From assembly GCA_973895155.1 (NCBI GenBank), contig OZ316899.1:15810001-15874000 (forward strand): 64,000 bases of DNA. The letters run 5' to 3'. Numbering within the stretch: position 1 is the first letter of the stretch; each line of letters opens with the position of its first letter. Both the position numbers and the translations under genes were made by a program. This document shows positions 20,546-32,735 of the stretch, piece by piece. Origin of the DNA: Marsupella aquatica (taxonomy: Eukaryota; Marchantiophyta). Below the pieces are notes generated by a model, which saw nothing but the letters and a program-made list of their open reading frames with translations, did no database searches and was not told the origin of the DNA.

Positions 20546-23010
20546 AGTTGGTCTTGCTTTGTGGCTTCTTCTAGAAGCCATGCCACCTCCGCCTTAAGGG
20601 CGCCAATCTTTGCAGTTTCTCTGTGGGCCCGGGCATCAGTGTCCTTTGCATCCTTCTGCCAAGTGAGAGCTTGTCCTTTTAGGCTGTCAATCTGCGCCCA
20701 AAGCCGAGCAATCTCCGCATCCTTCCCGGCTCCGGCTTGTGTAGCTAAGGCTGCCTTGGCTTTGGCCTCAGTGATCTGGGCCAAAGCGGTCGCGAGCTAG
20801 GGCTGAAGAAGCTGAAGCTCGGTCTCTCAATCCGAGGCTTCATCCAAAAGTTGGGTTGCCTCAACGCAATACTGCTCAATCCTCCTTGTGGCTTTGGACT
20901 GTGCTCGTCCTGCTCATACCGCCGCACCAGTTCTTGGCTAAAGAAGTACGCCATCTTTTGGGCCATAAACAACCCAACGTCTCAACCAACTTTTGCAGAG
21001 AAGTTGTTAAGAAACCCATTCAAAAATGTACCCAAAGCAATGTATTTTGGGTTCATTAGGTCATGGCTGCTGGCTCTTGGGCACTGCCCTCCTTCTATTT
21101 GGGTGGGGGCGGGGTGGATAAATCCAACTCCAGAGTGACAAAGACTAGGGTAGCTGGATCCGCAAAGGATGGGGGTTCCGTTAGTGCTGCCATGGGGGAT
21201 GTAAGGGCTTCCTTGGCAGGGGCTACCGGCTCAAGATCAGCTTCAACAAGGTCGATTGCGATGGTGGCTTGAGCTTGGTTCTATGCGTCTAAGGTCGCAA
21301 TGACTGCTGCGTCCAGTACGGAAGGAGGGGATTCAGTGGTTGACTACAAGGTCAAGGTAGGGGCGAAAGCCATGGGTGCTGGGCTTTGGGCCTTGGGTTG
21401 GGGCCATCTCTCTTGAGCCAAAAAGACCCACCTGGCCGGGATGAGTTTGGGCTTGTTGCACCGAGGAAGGGTTTGGCGATCAAAACGGGCATACCACTCT
21501 ATGATAATCTCTATGTGGCTTGCAAGGTATGTCTTTCCCACAAGGTACAAGGTCTTCCTTTGTTGTTCCATCTCCTCGTGGAACTTCTTCATGAAGAAAG
21601 AAGCCCACTTCCTAGGGCCGGTAGTTTTTGACCTGAATCACCGAGGTGGCGGATATCTCTCCCCGCGGCTCCATCATGTGGAGCGCATAACTCTAGAACT
21701 CCAACCATTCTACTATCTCCGGGATGAGGCATGTTTGCATGAGGAAGCCGTTGTCCACCAATCCCTCGGACGAGAAGCTAGAGGACTGGTACTTGGCTCC
21801 CTTGCCCCCTGGTGTCCGTGATTCTACCCAATCTGATCCTTTGGGTAGGCCAAAGATGAGCTTCAGCCATGCCTTGTTCAAGGACATCACTCGTCTGTGA
21901 GCATAGGTCTATTGTTGGGATTTGTCAAAGTTCTAGATGAACTCTGTCATGTCTTGCCCATAGTACTTGTAGGTGTTCCAAGGGAGAGCGGCAAGGTGCT
22001 CAAACCCTTGGGTTTTTAGGTAACCTGCATGCTTTGGGTGGAGAATGTTTTTGTGGACATTCTCCCCCATTTGATGCATGCTTAATTTGGCCACTACAAT
22101 GGTGGCCACGGGTAAGCCCGATACTGAAGCCAGCTCCTTTTGCTTCTTACCCCAGGATCTGGGGTGACTCATTGAGGGGGACAACTCCTTGTCTTCCTTA
22201 TCCCGTGGTGGCTAAATTGCTACCACTATAATTGGTACTGGTGTTGGGGCCGCAACCGTCACTGTGTTGTCTACCGGGGATGCCTCTCGGGTTTGGGCTT
22301 GTTGAGGTGGTGGTGTATTACCCATCCCGGGTCAACGAGCTCCCGGAGGTTTGCGGATAAGTGGTGGAGGAACTTCCTCATCCTCCAAGCTCAGGTTGAC
22401 CACACTCACCACGAATTGCACCCAAGCGAATGGTGCAATCAGTGGCAGAGAGCGGCTGGAGGGTGCTTGGGGCGGCATCTGCGCCTGTCCTAGCACTGGT
22501 GAGTTGGCCGTAGGTGCTGCTGGAGGAGGTGCCATGGGACCTAGAGTTCCTAATGGGAAGCCAAGTGATGCTGAGATTGACGATGGTCCGCTCGGGTTCG
22601 GCCTATTACCAAACCGACAGTCAAGGAAGGCCTGCACCCTAGCGGGTATGTCGTCAAAGTGATAACGTTGTAAGTCCGTCGTGTCAGGGATCTTGAAAAC
22701 CTCATTCGGGAGTTAGAGGAGTGCTTCTCCAAAACCTAGGTACTTGGTCCCCTTGAAGAAGAACTCAGAGATCTTAGTGTCCTGACAGTACTTGCTCTCA
22801 AACGGAAGGTTGAGGTTGTTGTTGTAATGAGAGCGCCTGTTCAACCGGATAAGTTGTTTGTAATGCCTTTTGGCATTGTACTTCCGCTGGTTGTGCTCAG
22901 CAAGTGAGGTCGCAAGATTGTTACCAATGCACAGAAGTTGGTACCAAAAGCAAATAGCAAAACTGGACGTAATTGTGACAGACATATTGCAAAGTTTCAA
23001 GGGCTTGCTA
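20530..23010 (-). pseudogene. Second, degenerate copy of the 894-3542 gag-like coiled-coil ORF
   Basis: Minus-strand segments align in order with the 894-3542 protein. Near the start, GEFFFKGTKYLGF-type residues (22,760) match SGYFFNGDKYIGF; MGENVHKNILHPKHAGYL matches MGENVHSNILHPKHAVYL; WLKLIFGLPKG matches WLKMIFGLPEG; FHEEMEQQRKTLYLVGKTYL matches FHEEMERRRKTLYIGGKAYF; and AEIARLWAQIDSLKGQALTW matches AEITRLRNQIDSLKKQAVTW. Frames change several times and stops are frequent. The copy ends inside the coiled coil at EEATKQDQL (about 20,545), lacking the last about 70 residues and the 3' region, where it abuts the truncated gag. The likely start is the ATG of MSVTITSSFAICFW near 22,985. Confidence 0.8.
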
Positions 23011-23091
23011 AATTACTAAGTACGCAAAGGTGTCGGGCTCAAAGCTTGCGCAAGGAGAGAACTGGTGAACCCCATACGGGGAAGGGTCCAT

Positions 23092-23099
23092 CTTTTATA
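23092..23099 (-). promoter_or_regulatory. TATA box of the second gag-like ORF copy
   Basis: On the minus strand TATAAAAG lies about 105 bp before the inferred ATG, the same distance as in the 786-794 copy. Flanking sequence is also alignable between the two copies (CACCAGT about 25 bp downstream). Confidence 0.6.
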
Positions 23100-23447
23100 C
23101 CCCTGCCTTGCCTTGATCAATTGGCTCCTCTTGTTCATGATAGGCCGGGCTTGTCATGCTCGAGGCTTACCAATCACTCCTTCCGTCCGGGTCAGAGCGT
23201 GGCAGATAGCTGCCTCCGGATCAGTTATATGGATCCAAGGCGGACAGCCATAACGCGCCTTTAATCCAGTGGTATGTCAGGTGCTGTGCGTCAGCCTGAT
23301 TATGAACTCCCATTATTACTAAAACCTATCCTAAGCATCATGACTAGCTAATGTTGTGTCTTTATGCTAATAACTATGGATTCCTAAGTCTACTTCATTC
23401 GTGCGTAACATGGATTACTCATTACCAGCCGTGCTGGTGGTGCCACA
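23100..23447 (-). repeat. 5' flank of the second element copy, homologous to 434-785
   Basis: Read on the minus strand this flank contains ACGGCTGGTAATGAGTAATC and TTATTAGCATAAAGACA, matching ACGGCGGTTAATGAGTGATT and TTATTAGCATAACGACA near 444-535. Homology fades near 23,447, which is therefore the approximate 5' end of this copy. No gene is seen. Confidence 0.6.
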
Positions 23448-23538
23448 TAGCTCCCTACTTAGCTTTGAAGTGTCCTTGCAAACATCACTATCTGCGGTAT
23501 CGTCTTGATGATGGTACTTTATTACACGGTCATAATTA

Positions 23539-23910
23539 CACTAGTAGAAACCAGGGTCTATTTAGACCTTATTAAACGACTATCCACCACCGTTTAGGAC
23601 TTGCAAAAGACTGGGCGGGACTACAGTCCTTTATAAGACTGTGAGTTGTATGTTTTGTTACTAAGCTCGACTCAGTCCTTTATAGAACTGCATGACCAGT
23701 CGTATAATAAACTTGATTTTCAGTCATTTCTAGTCTTTATATTGGCCGTTTTGGTGAGTCATTTTTAGTCTTTCATGGGTTGTGCGGGTGAGTCGTTGTG
23801 AAAGACTAAAATGGTGATAATCGGGTAGTCTTAAAGGTTACTTGATGGGTTCATAAAATGACTAAATGAGATACTTTGTGGGGTTTGTATTAGTCTTCCA
23901 TGTCTTCCAT
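23539..23910 (+). repeat. CACTA 1 left terminal sequence and subterminal repeats
   Basis: After the CACTA terminus, degenerate words such as CAGTCCTTTATAAGACTG, CAGTCCTTTATAGAACTG, TAGTCTTTATATTGG, TAGTCTTTCATG and AAAGACTAAAATGG recur every 40-70 bp in both orientations. Such subterminal arrays bind the TNPA-type protein in En/Spm elements. Confidence 0.7.
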
Positions 23911-24304
23911 GTCTTCCATAAAGTTCTGTGAAACTCTATATGTTCCAAGTTGACATAGAATGAGGGAAAACAAATTCAGACATCATAGACAAACACCATA
24001 GAAAATGTCACAAGTTCAAACATCATTCACCAGCCCCATAGGTCACAAGGCATTCTTCTACACCATGTCAACTAATCTGAAATTTCACAAAATAGATTCA
24101 AGTATCATAGACAATCACCATTGATCCATAGTTTGGCATGAATCACTTGTTGCATACATACATACAGAATTCAGAAATATACATGTCACACATAAATGAC
24201 AACAAATCCTTCATCCTCTTCACCAAATTCAAAATTGGTACATGTAGTTCTTGGATCTCTCCAAGTCAATGTCAAAATGTAACACAATTCACATGATTCT
24301 TTCA

Positions 24305-24865
24305 CTACGGGAGACAAACACACTCTGATGGCCAGAGCACAAGAGATCCTATTGCATTTGCATTTACTTCCTGAGGTGGATCATCTGCTCTATTTGGAAA
24401 TGGCAAATTACAATCAGATACAATCACTATAGTCAATAACACTACTACATGGTCATCCGGGACCACTTTGCCATGGAATTTAGCATGATCCGGTTGTAAA
24501 ATGCTTGTACCCACACATACCTGTGAGTCATCCTCCCATGATAGAAGATTATGGACTGGCTCTACTGTGGCTATCACCTCCACTTCACCCTGATTGTTTT
24601 TCTTGGCTTTCCTGGGTGGCTTATACATGACATTGTTCATACCTTGATTGCGAGTGTTTTGTGCTGGTGATCGAGAATTGGGGACACTCTTCTTCAAAGA
24701 ACTTGCATCCATATTTGACACTTCTGATTGTGTAGCAAGATTTCCCTGCGACATCATCTCAGTATTTGCTTCAATTGAAGCATCTACAATGTTACTTGCA
24801 TCCAATGTTGCTCCCAAGTTTTGGCGTCGCTTCACCCTGCTCCCACTTGGTTGAAAGTCTGTCAA
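24305..24865 (-). CDS. TNP1-like exon with C-terminal DUF8039 (TNP1/En/Spm-like) domain
   Basis: This 186-residue frame ends with a domain of the form KFHGKVVPDDHVVVLLTIV, LPFPNRADDPPQEV and GSLVLWPSECV. That is the pattern known from TNP1/En/Spm-like and DUF8039 domains (HGKxLGxxxVxVxVxxV, LPxPNxxDDPPxT, GSxVLWP). The upstream part is low-complexity and basic (KPPRKAKKNNQG). It is the 3'-most exon of the accessory gene of CACTA element 1. The equivalent exon of element 3 is at 59,144-59,970 with the same end (SLVLWPS). It presumably contacts element DNA; this is inferred from the family. Confidence 0.75.
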   Translation of the reverse strand: MTDFQPSGSRVKRRQNLGATLDASNIVDASIEANTEMMSQGNLATQSEVSNMDASSLKKSVPNSRSPAQNTRNQGMNNVMYKPPRKAKKNNQGEVEVIATVEPVHNLLSWEDDSQVCVGTSILQPDHAKFHGKVVPDDHVVVLLTIVIVSDCNLPFPNRADDPPQEVNANAIGSLVLWPSECVCLP

Positions 24866-26147
24866 CTCTGCATCAACTAGAATTCAGTGCATTGTTCAGT
24901 GCATAAGTCAATCACTAATCATATGTGCTAAATGTACATGTCACCAACCACAAACTTGTCACTATCACCTTACCATTATGAACAGCCTTCTTCCCCTTCT
25001 TTGCCATTGCCACATCCTCCATGTCTGCTTCTGCTGATCCTAAATGAATAGAAATAAACACACCACAATATTCAGGTTGAATTTGTTAACCAATGAATTG
25101 TCTCACAACATTCATATACATTTAAAGCATAAGCGCACCTGATACCTCCAGGTTGGCTATGGACACTGAGGCATTGGGCACATCTTTTTCATTATTTGTC
25201 TTTGAATCACCTAATACATCAATCATAATGTCACTTCAAATTTTGTTCATCCCACCAAGGTGACACAGTAAAGATTACCTTTCACTGTAACTTAAGCTTG
25301 ACCAAACTTCATGCACTTTTTAAATGTAAACTACTGAATCTTAGCATATTACCAGTCTCAAGAACCTTCTTGCCCTTCTGCTTACAAAAAACATCTGCCT
25401 TCAATGCTTCCGTTGTTCCTGCATTCAAACCATTCATGGTTTCATGAAAACCTAGTTGTAACATTTCCATCTCATGGCACAATGAACAATATAGGTGTCA
25501 TTTCCATACCTGTGTCAGATTTTCCAGTTCCCTTATTTGTGAACAAGGGCACACTTTGTACAAGGTTGCCCTCACTGTACGGCTGGGAACCACCCCATTT
25601 CTCAATTACAAGCTTGAAATTAGATTCCACTAATGCAAGAAGGTTCGCTATAGATGCCTACACAATATCCAAGCGATCACCCAATTTACTTTCCACTCAA
25701 GGGAGTCCACACTCTAATGACTTCAACCGTTCACACATCTCTGTCAGAGTTGTAACAGTTCCCTGTCATTACACCAAGGCACATATCTTAGATAACTGTC
25801 CCTAAGAAATGGTTGCTAACTTCCTACTACATTTCCTTCTGATGCTATCAAGTGCAAATAGTGTATGAACATAACAGAATTACAGTCATAATCACCTATT
25901 TGGAACTAACACTTGTCACCTCACTCCTTTGTTTCATGAACTCCTCTCTCACTTCTTGTGCTGATGGTTCTTCACCTGTCAATTTCTTCTGCATGCCACA
26001 TCAACATACATGTCAATGAAACCAAGTGTTGATTGTCAATGAAAATGTAATAATGGTAGCAAGATGATAAGTTATAGGTTTACTATCAAACATGTCACTA
26101 CCTTACCAGTTGTTCTTTCACTGGAGCATAACTTCCTCTCCCGGGTA
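24866..26147 (-). other. Small exons and introns of the CACTA 1 accessory gene
   Basis: Between the TNP1-like exon and the MITE there are short minus-strand coding patches with flanking splice-like sites: ADMEDVAMAKKGKKAVHN (about 25,030), NNEKDVPNASVSIANLEVS (about 25,200) and EALKADVFCKQKGKKVLE (about 25,390). They share the KGKK word and look like repeated small exons of one gene. Exact boundaries are uncertain. Confidence 0.4.
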
Positions 26148-26251
26148 TAACCACCGTGCCAGGAAACAGTAAAAAGAAAACAACAAACAGTAAACAAGAA
26201 ACAACAAATGGGTGAGAATTTTTTTGATATTTAAAAAAAAAACTTGGAATT

Positions 26252-26419
26252 TATTATGTATCAACCATGGACACACATACACCAGCAAGCTCACTTCCTT
26301 CATTACCTTGTGGGAGAGTAAACTTCTCCCTATGTAGTACATGGTATATCGGCAGTTATGTAACCTCCATTTCCCTACATTCTAGGGTAAGTAGGGTTAG
26401 GGTTTTAGCCCTTATAACA
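26252..26419 (-). repeat. Copia 3' LTR
   Basis: This is the 168-bp LTR downstream of pol. In element orientation it begins TGTTATAAGG and ends ACATAATA. It differs from the other LTR by one substitution (CTCCAT versus CTCCGT). Confidence 0.93.
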
Positions 26420-26428
26420 CTCCCCCTT
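26420..26428 (-). other. Copia polypurine tract
   Basis: On the minus strand AAGGGGGAG lies directly against the start of the 3' LTR, the expected site of plus-strand priming. Confidence 0.8.
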
Positions 26429-27735
26429 GGTTGAATGAAAAATATTTCAAACAACCACAAAAGTATGGGGAAAAACTAACCCGTTTAAGGATATGTCGAT
26501 TATTTGGCCAAAGTTTTAGTATGGTCTCATTAAAACCATGCTCCAATCATGGAAAGAGTGCCACTACTATTACATGGTCTAAGGCCAAAAAAATGGAACA
26601 TATCAAGAATTAACATGACTAAGGAAAAATTTATGCCTAAACTTAACACTAAAATTACACTATGGTATGTAAAGTAAACAGTAGTCTCTACTGTAAGAGT
26701 AAACCTAAATGCAATTGTAAGTGTACAGTAAATCTATAGATTAGGTATGCATTCGATAGTTTCCTGTAGTGGAGAGTCCTGTGTGAGTTGAATCTTGATT
26801 CGAAAGAACTGTGGAATACATGAGAACTTTGAGTCATCATTAGGAACGTTGGCACCGGAAAGAAAAACTGATTTTAGAATGTCGATTTCATCCAGTAGAT
26901 GGTAACATCTGCGAGAGAGGAAGAGCGGGAAGCTATGCGTTGCTGAATGGTATGCAACTCGCCAAGGCAAAGCTTCCATCAATAGGCTGTCGAGTATTGC
27001 GCTGCAGCCACCTCCAGGAAAGAAAATGTTGAACTGAAATGAACGGGATCGTTGCTGCTCGACGTTGCACTTATCCTTTTGGTTATCGGCTATTGCAAAT
27101 GTGCATTGTGGGATCGCTGCTCGGATCAGAGAGAATCGGAGGAGAATCGGAGGAGAAGAGGTGAGCACGAAAAAGTTGTCGGCTCACTGGATGTTCTGGT
27201 TTTACAAGGTCCAGTTGTTTCTCGATTACTGCAAATGTGGGAGAGAACGACTGAGTTGCCCAGTCGATTGCAGTTCCTTAATAGTCGATTTAGTCTTGCT
27301 GTGCGCGAACCCGGGATAAGCTTCAGACACGGGTCAGAATACTCCTGGCTTGGCTTTCTTGGTGGAGGTCAGGCATGCTCGGTGGAGCTCGAGAGGAGGA
27401 GAGAAGATGCTGCTGCTGCTGGTAGTTGACTACTGCTGGTCGACTACACTGGTCCCACTGTGAGTTCCTTGTCCCTTTGTTCGGGAGTCGTTCTTGTTGG
27501 AGCTCAGTCTTGCTAGATGGAGCTTGGTCTTGCTCGCTCGACCTCTGTCTCCCTCAGTTCTTGAAGTATTTACATATCCTGAGTTCGTCTCTGTTGTTCA
27601 TCTTACCTTTTCTGAGCTTGATTCTTCATCTTTATCAGCATAAGTGGAATGTCCCGTGATCAGTATTCCAGTAGAATATGTCTCCTGGTTTTCTATGAAT
27701 AATAGAACATGTAATTTGTGTCAAGCAATGTCGAT
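26429..27735 (-). other. Copia 3' region without a recognisable gene
   Basis: About 1.3 kb separates RNase H from the polypurine tract, longer than usual in copia elements. A 144-residue minus-strand frame (27,168-26,734) has no recognised motif. Repeated GCTGCTGCTG and GTCGACTAC words occur near 27.4 kb. I cannot assign a function; it may be captured or simply untranslated sequence. Confidence 0.4.
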
Positions 27736-28554
27736 TTATTCATGAATGCCCTGCAGTAGTGATTTCATACTCCTCATTCCAATACCATATGTATGTTCCC
27801 TGTGTAGGGATGGTGGTAGTGGTTTCGTGAATAAATCTGCTCGATTTTCCTTGCTAGGAATCCACTGCACATTTACCTGTTCGCCATGCTGCTCATGTGT
27901 ATAGAAGAACTTGGGTGCTATATGTTTAATTCGATCCCCTTTGATAAATCCCTGTACTATCTGATCGACACAGGGTCGATTGTCTTTGTATATAACAGTA
28001 GGTTTATCAAATCGGGGTCTGCCTGTGTTTTTCTGAATATGATCTATCAAATGTCTTAACCAAATGCATTCCCTAGTGGCTTCGTATAGGGCAATGATCT
28101 CCGAATGATTAGAAGAAGTAGCTGTCAGTGTCTGTTTGCAGCTTCTCCATGAGATAGCAGTACCTCCTTGAAGAAAAACATATCCTGTCTGGGATTTTGC
28201 GTCGTCAGGGTCGGAAAGGTACCCTGCGTCCGCATATCCCACTAATAGATTTTCTGACTGCTTGGGAAAGAATAGTCCCAGGTCTGTGGTTCCTCGCAGG
28301 TAACGGAACACTCGCTTTACTCCATTCCAGTGACGGATAGTTGGTTTTGCACTATGGCGTGCAAGGAGATTCACTGCGAAAGCTATGTCAGGACGGGACT
28401 GGGTAGCCAGGTACATTAGAGCACCTATCGCAGAGAGGTAAGGTTTTTCTGGGCCAAGAATTGCTTCCGGTGCAGTCCATTTCTTGAATGTATCTTTTGC
28501 AGGATCTGAGGATCTTAAATCCATTGGAGTGCTTACAGGGTAAGCAGCAACCAT
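27736..28554 (-). pseudogene. Copia Pol C-terminus: end of RT and RNase H
   Basis: The frame runs on directly from 28,561 across an in-frame TAG (28,561-28,563). It contains YPVSTPMDLRSSDP, GALMYLATQSRPDIAFAVN, RYLRGTTDLGLFF, GYADAGYLSDPDDAKSQTGY and ATSSNHSEIIALYEATRE, the standard Ty1/copia end of RT and RNase H with its D and E residues, and ends ENRADLFTKPLPP. The domain itself looks intact, so the only lesion here is the stop that precedes it. Confidence 0.92.
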
Positions 28555-28560
28555 GTTAAA

Positions 28561-31500
28561 CTATTTTAATACCTTCTCAGTGTAGGTCGATTGATTAACT
28601 AGTATGCCATTATGCAGGTGATTAAATTGTAAGCCCAAGCAATAGGTGGGCTTACCTATATCCCGCATCTCGAATGTCTTCTTCAGGATTTCTATTGTTT
28701 CCGCTGTGATTTTTGCTGTGCCGAAAATATTGATGTCGTCCACATAAATTGCGATAATGACAAATTCATTTCCTTCCTGTTTGATAAAGAGGCACGGAGC
28801 AATATCATCAGTAATAAAATTCAATGTAATCATTTCAGCTTTGAATCGTTTATACCAGGTCCGCCCACTCTGTTTTAAACCATATAGAGAACGAAGTACC
28901 TGAACTGCAAGTTCTCTTTTAACTTTCTTTGTTGGTATAACAGGGGTAGCCTGTGAGGAAGACATTCGTTTCCTCTGAGCAGATGTGTGCAGTACATCTT
29001 GCTTAGTCGGGACTAAAGGTCCGATTTCAGTCGTCACTGAATTCAAATTGCCTGTAGGACAAGTTTGATGTACTCCAGGTTGTAGACCTGGGTTTATTTT
29101 ACCGGTTTTCTCCCCCTCAATGTGAAACGTCAATCGCTTGATGAGTTCCGGGGGTGCCTTCATATAAATCTTGGTATCAAGGATACCATATAGATAGGCA
29201 GTAATCACATCTAAAATATGCATAACTAGTTTGTTCATAAGAGCATATGCGATTAGATATCTATATGTGATTGAATCCATTACAGGAGAGTATGTTTGAT
29301 CAAAGTCTCGGCCGGGGATCTGGGTATAGCCCTTCGCGACCAAGCGGGCTTTATGTCTGATCACTTCTCCTTTTGCATTTCGTTTTCTGACGAAAATGAA
29401 TCTGTAACCTGTAAGATGAAGTCCTGCAGGTGCAGTAATAATGGGTCCAAAAACTTTTCGTTTTATTAGTGAGTCTAGTTCTGAATTTATAGCTAACTCC
29501 CATTGTGGCCAGTCTGGGCGAGTTCGGGCCTCAGCAATCGTTAGGGGATCAGGAATAGTGTTTTTAATGTCCTCAGAAATCTTGAATGCAAAGATATCAT
29601 CAACCTGTGTCTTATCACGCTGCAGTATCTGCCCGGTATGTACATAATTAATTGTAATCTCATCATTATCGGCTGTGCCTTGTGAAGATGGTACTGTAGT
29701 AGGTATATTTCTGGGAGATAGCATGGGTGTACGTGGCTGTCTAGGGTGAGAATCCTTGGATCCCAGTGGGCGACCTCTTTTTGCCCTGGGTGCAGTCTCA
29801 GTTGCAGATGTAGTCTGTCGAGAAATTCGAGCTGGTACATTTGTTGCCTCTACATGTGAGCGAGTTACCTTGGCTGCATCGTTAAAAGCATCTGGAAGTT
29901 TCATAAGCATTTGTTGTAAATGGAGAACACGTTGTACTCCTTCATCTGCTTCTTTAGTGCGGTGGTCGTCTGCAAGCAGGCGGGTAGACAACCATTGTAA
30001 GTCTTTTACTTTTACCTTTCCGTTGCTTGTTGGGTCTTCTGTCAGAGTTGGAAATTCATCTTCAAAGAAATTGCAATCTTGGAACCGTGCTTTGAAAACA
30101 TCTGCTGTTGAGGGTTCCAAGTATCTTATAATAGAGTGTGAGTCAAATCCCACATAGATGCCTCGTTGCCTCTGGGGTCCCATTGTAGTTCGCTTGGGAC
30201 CTAAAATAGGGACAAGAACCAGGCATCCAAAAATTTGTAGGTGTGTGATGTCTGGTGGTAACCCGTATGCCAATAAGTGGGGGGTCTGAGAATTAAATGA
30301 TGATGGTCTCAGTCGAATGAGGGCAGCTGCATGCAGAACCGCATGACCCCAAGCTGATGCTGGTAAGTTTGACTGCATCAGTAGGGGTCTAGCCACCAGT
30401 TGTATTCTTTTGATTATAGATTCTGCAATACCATTCTGAAAATGCACATGTGGAACAGGGTATTCAGTATCGATGCCTGCTGTTTCACAGAAGGTATCAA
30501 AGGTTTTTGAGGTAAATTCCCCCGCGTTATCAACTCTGATTGCTTTAATTGGATTCTCTGGGAACTGATGTTTTAATTTCAAAATGTGTGATAATATCCT
30601 CGGGAAGACTAGATTTCGAGTGGATGGCAGAGAGACTTGTGACCACTTGGTGGAGGCATCAATGATAACCAGGAAGTATCTGAATGGGCCAGAAGGTGGG
30701 TCTATTGGGCCACAGACATCTGCTTGGATCCTCTCCAAGAATTGTGGGATCTTATGTATTGTCTTTGATGGTGCTGGACGAGTTATCATTTTTCCTTGTG
30801 AACATGCAATGCATGGTTTGCTGGTGGCTGAAGGGTGAACACCTTGAGGTATGCCCACGGTAGCCTTTAGGATATTATGATACATAGTTGTACCAGGATG
30901 TCCAAGGCGATTATGCCATATCTGTGTTAAGGTAAGTGGAGTACTTGCAGCATAATAAGAATAGATCCAAGTGATGTATAGTCCGGGGGGGTATAAAGGT
31001 AGTATTTCTTGGACTAATCTCCCTGATTTGGTATTCTCCAGGATATGTAAGACTTCTCGGTTTCCACAAGTATCTGTGTGAATATGAAGTCTATTGGCGC
31101 GTATGTCACTGAAACTTATAAGGTTTCGAGTGGCCCGTGGAGCATAAATTGCAGATTCTATGTGGAGGACTGTGCCCTTGGGTAATCTTACTTGTGCTGG
31201 ACCAAAACCTTCCTCTATATGATTAGGACCAGTGATTGTTGTCATGGATCTGTGGGATGGAGTGATATTTAGGAAGTAATCTTTTTGGCGTAATATGGAA
31301 TGAGATGTACCGCTATCAACGATACAATTGTGATTATCGTCCAACATTGAGGGATTATCTCCTAATTTGGCAGTATGGACTTCGGGGGCTGTTGAGTCTG
31401 GTGCATATCCCTCAATGTTATCTATGATTTCCATGTAGTTACCGTGGGCTTCATTATTGGGTAATTCCATGCGTTGCTTGTAGAGTTTAACTAGGTGGAC

Positions 31501-32010
31501 AGGAGTTCGGCAATTTTTCTGTAAGTGTCCTCTTGTGCCACACCTAAAACATTCAATAGGATTCTCGGGTTCTCTTGCCCACTTATTGTATCCTCTTCCA
31601 CGGCCTCCTCCACGGCCTCTGCCTCTATATGCAGTTCCTCGTCCTCGTTGTCCTCCTCGTCCTTGATTAAAGTTTCCGAATGCTTGGTTTTCTCTCTGGA
31701 ATTGGCCATAACCTCTGCCCCTCTCTTGGTTTCTGCCTCGGTTATATGTTCTTTGTCCCCTCCCCCTGAAATTTCCTCTACCTCGTCCTCTAATTCTGTC
31801 ATTTTGTCTATTGAAATTAATTTCAGGTTTAGGTGGGGGTGCGGATGTCCCAGGTGGGCGAGATTTGGCATTTTCCAGGAGTAGTAATTGATGCTTCTCA
31901 GCAAGAAGCATATGAGCTATCAGCTCTGAATATTTCGTAAATCCCATGTTTCTATATTGAGATGCAAGGATGAGGTTTCCTGCACTGAAAGTGGATAGAG
32001 TTCTTTCCAT
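28561..32010 (-). pseudogene. Copia Gag C-terminus, protease, integrase and reverse transcriptase
   Basis: This is an uninterrupted 1,149-codon frame. Order: the last part of capsid (MGFTKYSELIAHMLLAE), RG-rich basic region, CCHC zinc knuckle CFRCGTRGHLQKNC, protease active site CIVDSGTSHSIL, GAG-pre-integrase (IWHNRLGHP), integrase core (ADVCGPID, IRVDNAGEFTSKTF, NGIAESIIKR) and RT (KARLVAKGYTQIPGRDF, LRSLYGLKQSGRTWYKRF, YVDDINIFG). The stop at 28,561 truncates RT before RNase H. The N-terminal half of Gag is missing upstream because it lies inverted at 32,126-32,557; the first ATG at 32,010 is therefore only the first codon after the breakpoint. Confidence 0.93.
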
Positions 32011-32125
32011 CTGAATTTCTTAGACATCAAGGCCATAACTGATTTACAGAATCCAGGCATAACATAATTCACAAATTCCTGGATATAACTCAATTTGAGA
32101 TCAAATTACCATAACTCCTATTACA

Positions 32126-32557
32126 ATGAATTCTATTGAGAAGCTTCAATTTAAGGCTCTAACTACTGATGGTGCCAATTATTTATCCTGGTCACTTGAT
32201 ATCGAAGCATATCTTTCATCAAAAGACCTACAGGAAGCTCTTTACACAGATGCAGGCCTAACAGTACCGCAGAAGGCGAGAGTATTAATCTTCATACGAC
32301 ATCACCTTGCCGAACCACTCAAGATTCAATACCTGAATCAATTCAACCCCAGAATTCTCTGGGAAGATCTAAAATCAAGGTTTGATCACATGCGCCTGGT
32401 CTCCCTCCCGGCCGCACGTCATGATTGGATCAATTTGCGTGTGCAGGACCACACTTCTATATCCAATTATAATGGAGAACTTTTCCGGATCACCTCTCAA
32501 CTATCCATATGTGGCCACCCAGTCAACGACGCCGAACAGATTGAAAGAAATTGTTGA
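32126..32557 (+). pseudogene. Copia Gag N-terminal half, inverted relative to pol
   Basis: ATG 32126 on the plus strand opens 143 codons with NYLSWSLDIEAYLSSKDLQE, ILWEDLKSRFDHMRLVSLP and SISNYNGELFRITSQLSICG, the UBN2-type N-terminal capsid region of plant copia Gag. The rest of the same capsid (from ERTLSTFSAGNLILASQYRN) is on the minus strand from 32,010. The two halves face opposite ways inside otherwise collinear LTRs, so a segment of about 549 bp (32,001-32,549) has been flipped. The flanking TTCTTTCCATCTG (32,001) and CAGATTGAAAGAA (32,537) form an imperfect inverted repeat at the breakpoints. Confidence 0.88.
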
Positions 32558-32735
32558 GAAAAAGAACTCCCTCGCATTGACCAAAGATGCTTGTGCTCCT
32601 GATCCTTGAAATTGTCGTTGTAAATCGAATCATATACAAAAGGTCTTAATTCAATCAACAGTTCAAAATGTGCACATAGATTCACTGAATCGATTTGCTA
32701 AGAAAAATTAAATCAAAGGTTGTGCTCCAAATGTA

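Noticed and set aside
26734-27168. 144-codon minus-strand ORF as an env-like gene of the copia element
   Set aside because: No signal peptide, membrane segment or known motif, and no conserved neighbour to compare with.
32126-32557. A host gene or antisense regulator on the plus strand within the copia element
   Set aside because: The protein is the N-terminal half of copia Gag and its other half starts at the opposite breakpoint, so inversion explains it.
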